Below are positions 59,546 through 64,000 of a stretch of DNA of 64,000 nt, one piece after another. The translations under genes and the position numbers were made by a program. Each line of letters opens with the position of its first letter. Positions within the stretch are counted from its first letter, which is position 1. The notes beneath the pieces are model-generated. The model saw only the letters and a list, made by a program, of their open reading frames with translations. It did no database searches and was not told where the DNA came from. The DNA is from Sphagnum compactum (taxonomy: Eukaryota > Bryophyta > Sphagnopsida > Sphagnales): contig OZ234494.1 in assembly GCA_965153455.1 (NCBI GenBank), forward strand, positions 20,832,001 through 20,896,000, in the 5' to 3' direction.

Positions 59546-60480
59546 TGATGCGTGCGTTCTCTCGCAAAGCGCTTCTAGAGTGCAAGCTGCTGGCTCTCTA
59601 GTACAACACCGCCGCTAGGTCAAAACAATTCAGGAAGTCATCAGTCCCCGTTGGGAATCTGCGATCGTTGAGACAAAAAAGGGAACTTGCTTTGCGTCTC
59701 TGGAGATTCGTGGTTTTGCTCCAAAGACAAGCTTTCTCTCCCTGGTGTCGAACAAAATACGCAATTCGTAACCCAATTTTCGACAAATGGGCTACAGGAA
59801 AACCAGACTTTCGACTCCCAGAGATTCGAATGCTTCAAATAGGTAGCCAAAAAAAAGTGCTAAAATCAAGTGTCTTTTGAGATTTTCAATAGCCACAATT
59901 CGACCGGAATTGAAGAAAAATCGCCAGATCTCTTGAAATCGCTTGAAATAGGTAACCGAAAAAAAGAAGATGTTTAAAAATTTATACTTTCACATTTAGC
60001 TTGTCACCAAATTTCGCTAAATCTTCCCATGGATCATCGCCACTTTAGCTACGTCACAAAATTGACCAAAAAAAACACTGGAACTTCAGAGATGGAAGAA
60101 GAGACTCGAGAATTGTTTGCGAGTTCAGTGAGCTGAATATCGATCTGTTGTTGTATGCAGTTCGGATTCAGCAACGAGGCCAGCGACAGCACCGCAAATC
60201 TTCAGGCACACAGGAGAGAGATTCTGCCACACATGCACAGAGGCCGTTTGCCGCGTATGTAGTGTTCGGGTTGCTTTGCAGTTCGTATGCGGTAATTTGC
60301 AGCCGGTGTGGGACGCGGCGCCTCTCGCATCGGTTACTACGCCGTTTCCACCAGATGCTCGATCGATCGATCGATCTCCTGGATTCATTCCTTGCTTTAC
60401 TGAGTCGAGACTTTGAGACTGTCGATTGGAGGCCGTGGGTTCCCACATGATTAGGGATCCTTAAGCATTTCGGTCGGGTT
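59546..60480 (-). promoter_or_regulatory. Upstream region of the TrpD-like gene
   Basis: GC-richer than the rest of the window, with many CpG and TCGA words, as is usual for plant 5' regions. A (GATC)4 run lies at 60361-60376. A loose repeat 'aaataggta.cc.aaaaaaa' occurs at 59837 and 59945. Overlapping frames on both strands (60125-60490) reflect the composition and resemble no known protein. No TATA box or start site can be fixed. Confidence 0.35.
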
Positions 60481-60743
60481 TGCGTCACGAGATCACCAGT
60501 GTTGTGCGGATGCTTACAGCTATTGCTCTGATTTTACTTCGTTCGTGCATCCCACACAGACCTGAGCCCGAGCGTCTTCAAGAACAGGATTCTTCTTTTC
60601 GATCTTCTTCAGCAGCTCGCCTAGTAGAAGTATGTGACTCGAATCTGTACGAGCTAAGAAAAACGCTTCAACCTACTTCTACCCTTACCCATCTGTGTAT
60701 CGCTTTCTTTGAAAATGAAGCTTTACAGTACGGAATCATCGAA

Positions 60744-60829
60744 GCCTTGGACACTGCCAAAAGTGTAGAGAGATCTTGCAATCGATGCCTTGGACACTGA
60801 CAAAAGCGTAGAAAGATCTTGCAAACTGT
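60744..60829. repeat. 43-bp tandem duplication
   Basis: Two units starting at 60744 and 60787, each beginning 'gccttggacactg' and containing 'agatcttgcaa'. They differ at a few bases. Not divisible by three, so it would break any frame through it. Confidence 0.85.
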
Positions 60830-61174
60830 AGAAAAGATTCGAAACACCAAATGTCTTGATCGATTTGACACATGGAGATACTCTCTCCAAAGTGATGAAC
60901 AAAACCTGGAACAAGTGATGTGCAGGGAAGCTTTCTCAAAGCTCAGTTGGCAAGCACCGCCTGCTGCTTTCTGTTTCCTCTTCTTCTGCTTTCTCGTCTG
61001 GGATTGTGATTGTTGCTTTTTTCCAACAATCTGGGATTGTGATCTCCTATTGAGTTCGAAACTGCAACAGAGAAAGGGCATTGGCTCCAGATTGCCACCA
61101 GAATCTCAATGTGATTGATGCAAAAGAGAAGAAATTCTAAAGGTGGCACGTGTGTCTTGCTTCACTGATTCTAC

Positions 61175-61420
61175 AAACTGCTCTTGGGTTGTGAGAAAAT
61201 CAGCTTCATTGTTTACTGGAGCATCAAACTAGAGCATCAAACCAAACTGCTCTTCAATTGTGTGAAAATCGGCTTCATTGTTTGCTGGAGCATCAAACCA
61301 AAGTTCAAACTGCTCTTGAATCGTGTGAAAATCAACTCCATAGTTTGCTGGAGCATCAAATCAAAGTTCAAACTGCTCTTGAATGTGTGAAAATCAGCTT
61401 CATTCTCTACTGGAGCATAC
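61175..61420. repeat. 63-bp tandem repeat, four units
   Basis: Units begin with 'aaactgctctt' at 61175, 61244, 61307 and 61370 (spacings 69, 63, 63), each with 'gtgaaaatc', a 'cttcatt'-like stretch and 'ctggagcatcaaa'. The 63-bp period keeps frame, which explains the open frames on both strands. No start or homologue supports a protein. Confidence 0.85.
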
Positions 61421-61427
61421 ACCAAGC

Positions 61428-61500
61428 AGCCTTATGGTTAATATGTTAAGACTCAGGACTGCCTTGCAAGTGGTAATAGATTCAATCCGCCACTTGGAAA
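61428..61500 (+). repeat. tRNA-like sequence, possible SINE head
   Basis: 'atggttaatatgttaagactcagg', then 'ccttgcaagtggta' and 'agattcaatccgcc' resemble the D-arm/A box, anticodon-arm and B box of a tRNA gene in order and spacing. The acceptor stem does not pair well and no intact tRNA can be folded by eye. A SINE head or tRNA relic is more likely than a functional gene. Confidence 0.3.
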
Positions 61501-61569
61501 TGCAAGATTTTGGTCCTCTTACCTAACCCAAGTTTGACAGTGTTAGTGGGTAATCAGATCATTCAAATC

Positions 61570-64000
61570 TAGGGGACTTGCCAAGTCTTTGTTGGGAGAA
61601 GAACAGGCAACTGTGATGTTGCTGACCTATTGCACAAGCACAGTTAGAAAGTGTCAGATTGTGGAAAGAGCTTGTTGGTGAAAAGGGATATCCAGTCAGG
61701 CTTGGTTGGCACAGTTTCATTATCACTCTCCTTCATTGTCAAATGAAAGGTCACCTTCTTAAGGAAGCTGATCTAAACCAGCAAGCTAAAGAGAAAAATT
61801 GCCAGTCCAAACATCATGAATCCCTTGACTTTTTACGCATACTCATTGTTGATGCCAAGGCCCACTTTTGTCATTGTGGGGAATAGTGACATTTCTACAA
61901 ACCTTTTGCTGCTCTGCTTACACCTTTGTGGTGCACACAGTTGAAGGTTTTTGCTCTGTCATTTTGCTCATAGTGTACAAACACAGCTTTTTCTGCAAAT
62001 AAACAGAAAAGCTTGAGTTGAGGTGCGACAGCAACACTCCTCTTCGATTGAGCTTTGTTTCAGGCATTTTGTAGCTTAGACCATTCTCCGTTTCATACAT
62101 GGGTAGTTCAAAAGCATTGTGACAAATTCTGTTTCCGAAATTCAAGTAATCCAGATGGTCATGCAAGGTGGGCTTGAGATTGGTCAAAAGTAATGCAAAG
62201 GAAGAGAATCTATTAACACAAAAAGAGTGCATAAATATGGGCTTCTCATGCAATAAGTTTCGTGGTCAAGACACAAATGGGTCCTTCAAATTCAGCACTC
62301 TATAATGGGATTGAAGCAATTTGTTTCCAATTGAAGGTGGAGCATGGATTCAGTGATAGATACACAAGTTTCTGAGAATTGTTTGCCTCCATCAAGGTGC
62401 TTCTTCACCACTTGAAATTAAACACTCAGATTGAAATGTGATGAGATCATAGCTACTGATGCTTTCCAGTTCCAATCATTTTTGCCAGTGCAAAATGAGA
62501 TATCCATAATTTCATAGTACTAAGATGGCTGCATGTAGCCTATATGCATCTAAACCAAGATAAATTCTCAAAGTTTATCTCCCAATGGACCTAATTTGTA
62601 GGACACGCTGGATAGAAAGTACATTGTAGAATAACATTTATGAAGACATAGTTATCACCTGAAGGAAAATATTTCAGAAGTCCACTGATTTTCCATGAAA
62701 TCCACTGAATCTCCTCCAAATCTTAAGAAGAAACATTATCACTATCAAGTCTCAATAATTTCCCTCCAGAAAAGAAAAAAGATGTCACTCATAATGTGAT
62801 CAATGTTGCGGATGTTGCTTGGTAGGAGGAAAAGGATTTGTCAGATCACATTGCCTTCATGAACACAAACCCAAATTGTGATCACATTTTGTTCATGTGG
62901 TTTCCAGAAGTGGAGTAGAGGTATCTCGTTCAATGTATTGAAACTTGAGAGAAGTACTAATGATTTGAAGACAAAATTCTTGTTCAACTCCTCAATCATA
63001 TTCAATCATCCAGCTTCCACTTGGGGACTACTGAACTCAAGAGCTTCCCGAAATGCAGAGAATGCATCATCTTTCAATGACCCAAATGATGTATAGTGAT
63101 GCATGCATCATGATCAGCATTTGCATCTACAGCATCAAACCATCTTCAATTAGTCCAATAGCTTCCAGCTGGGTGAAACTTGAAACATTTCCAGAGGCAA
63201 ACTGCACTCTCACTGCACTACATATTTCAGTGACCCAATTGACTGATGCACATCACATATACACAAACTGACGAGCAATTTTTGGCATCTCCCACCCAGC
63301 TCCATCCAATAAGCTTCCTGCATGGGACTTGAACTGAGCTTCCTCAAAACCTTCTGAGAGTCAAAAGTGCTCAATCCAAGAATACAAAATTCTCCATTAC
63401 AAAAGGCATTTGAGGAATTTGGTGATTTCTCTGGTTTTCATTTCACTCTTAACCAGCAAAAACCCAAGACCTCTTGACTGACCTAGTCTTTGTAAATTAG
63501 CAGGTCAAGTTCAATTTCAAACTGCTTTCCAACTTTCAAATCTCTTCATGACTACTCTGGTTGTGAGGATTAGTGCAGATACCGCATGTTCACAATTACA
63601 ATGCTTTTGAACCCATATGTGTAATTTCAGTTGCTTCATCCAGAGGTTATGAACATAGAGATTCAGTATTCTATGAAGGCACAAGTTCTCACATGCAGCA
63701 TGTGTCTGCCCCTATCCCTGAATGGAAGCATGCAGCACTGCTCATAGGAAAGAAATATTTTTTTCAAAGTATAAAACTTTGTGAATGAAAATAGAGAATC
63801 TATGGGAATAATATTTTTTTGACATGGAATCTTTAAATCTAATTTATTATTTGACAGACATGTGTTGAAGCTGCCCTTGTACTCTGGTATAGAGGATTCT
63901 TCTTTCCTTATGAGCTAATTGTAGAATGCTCTACAGAACAAGGGACCCACTTGTCAACCCTATTTGTCTCTAGATGTAAATTAAAGAAAACACCTTGACC
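61570..64000. other. No recognisable gene
   Basis: Moderately AT-rich. Frames of 60-110 codons occur on both strands (for example 61918-62253 minus and 62878-63271 plus) without recognisable motifs, splice-bounded blocks or partners elsewhere in the window. It could contain exons of an unrecognised gene or its introns; nothing supports a choice. Confidence 0.45.

Noticed and set aside
60125-60800. Frames of 100-107 codons on both strands upstream of the TrpD-like gene
   Set aside because: They overlap each other on opposite strands, arise from the higher GC content and resemble no protein. The frame at 60480-60800 also runs into the 43-bp tandem duplication.
61428-61500. Functional tRNA gene
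   Set aside because: Box-like segments are present, but I cannot pair an acceptor stem or build a regular cloverleaf, so I list only a tRNA-like relic.

Overview
This is a nuclear genomic window from a land plant. It contains one conventional intron-rich plant gene, in a setting that is otherwise AT-rich and dominated by transposable-element debris, diverged segmental repeats and tandem arrays. The plant assignment rests on three things: a ten-exon gene for a plant-type anthranilate phosphoribosyltransferase-like (TrpD-like, At1g70570-type) protein, a nuclear fragment of plastid atpH, and plant-type transposon families. The sequence does not settle the clade. The high load of old repeats fits a large-genome fern, lycophyte, bryophyte or gymnosperm, but this is only a guess.

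Region by region. 1-31 kb is a mosaic of two diverged, rearranged copies of one multi-kilobase unit (copy 1 about 0.3-17.4 kb, copy 2 about 19.7-30 kb). Each copy carries (a) a degenerate minus-strand exon for a short transmembrane peptide (4518-4783 and 21951-22212) and (b) a plus-strand spliced gene whose protein begins with a single C2HC zinc finger (CDS from 15982 and from 26520). In copy 2 the zinc-finger ORF is followed, through phase-compatible introns, by an Ulp1/C48-type cysteine protease domain (28860-30053). Copy 1 has no protease and may instead splice to a short acidic, Asp/Glu/Ser-repeat terminal exon at 17887. A third, internally deleted zinc-finger copy lies on the minus strand at 48.04-48.54 kb, and the non-coding 3' part of the unit recurs at 37.5-39.6 kb. 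The family is therefore dispersed and probably mobile. A ZnF-plus-Ulp1 mobile gene is the best candidate for an undescribed system here.

Other transposon remains: minus-strand pieces of a non-LTR reverse-transcriptase ORF (about 6.96-7.85 kb and 32.23-33.34 kb), a MULE/SWIM-type transposase fragment (9.5-9.75 kb), a decayed Ty3/gypsy protease and reverse transcriptase (42.03-43.18 kb), a CACTA-like terminus (43.47 kb) and a tRNA-derived SINE (about 50.35-50.5 kb). 31-54 kb is mostly gene-free and holds a chain of tandem repeats: an AT-rich higher-order array (40.7-41.7 kb), a GGGTGGA-type array (44.9-45.3 kb), an AAC-rich tract (45.8-46.1 kb) and seven units of about 250 bp (46.35-47.98 kb). 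A piece of plastid atpH of about 115 bp sits at 36.6 kb.

The minus-strand TrpD-like gene (54652-59545, ten exons, 639 codons after splicing, frame-consistent throughout) has a probable organelle-targeting N-terminus. The position of the PRPP-binding GTGGD loop is occupied by GEPYD, so its catalytic activity as an anthranilate phosphoribosyltransferase is doubtful. Upstream of it lie a more GC-rich, promoter-like stretch, a 43-bp tandem duplication, a 63-bp tandem repeat and about 2.5 kb without a recognisable gene.
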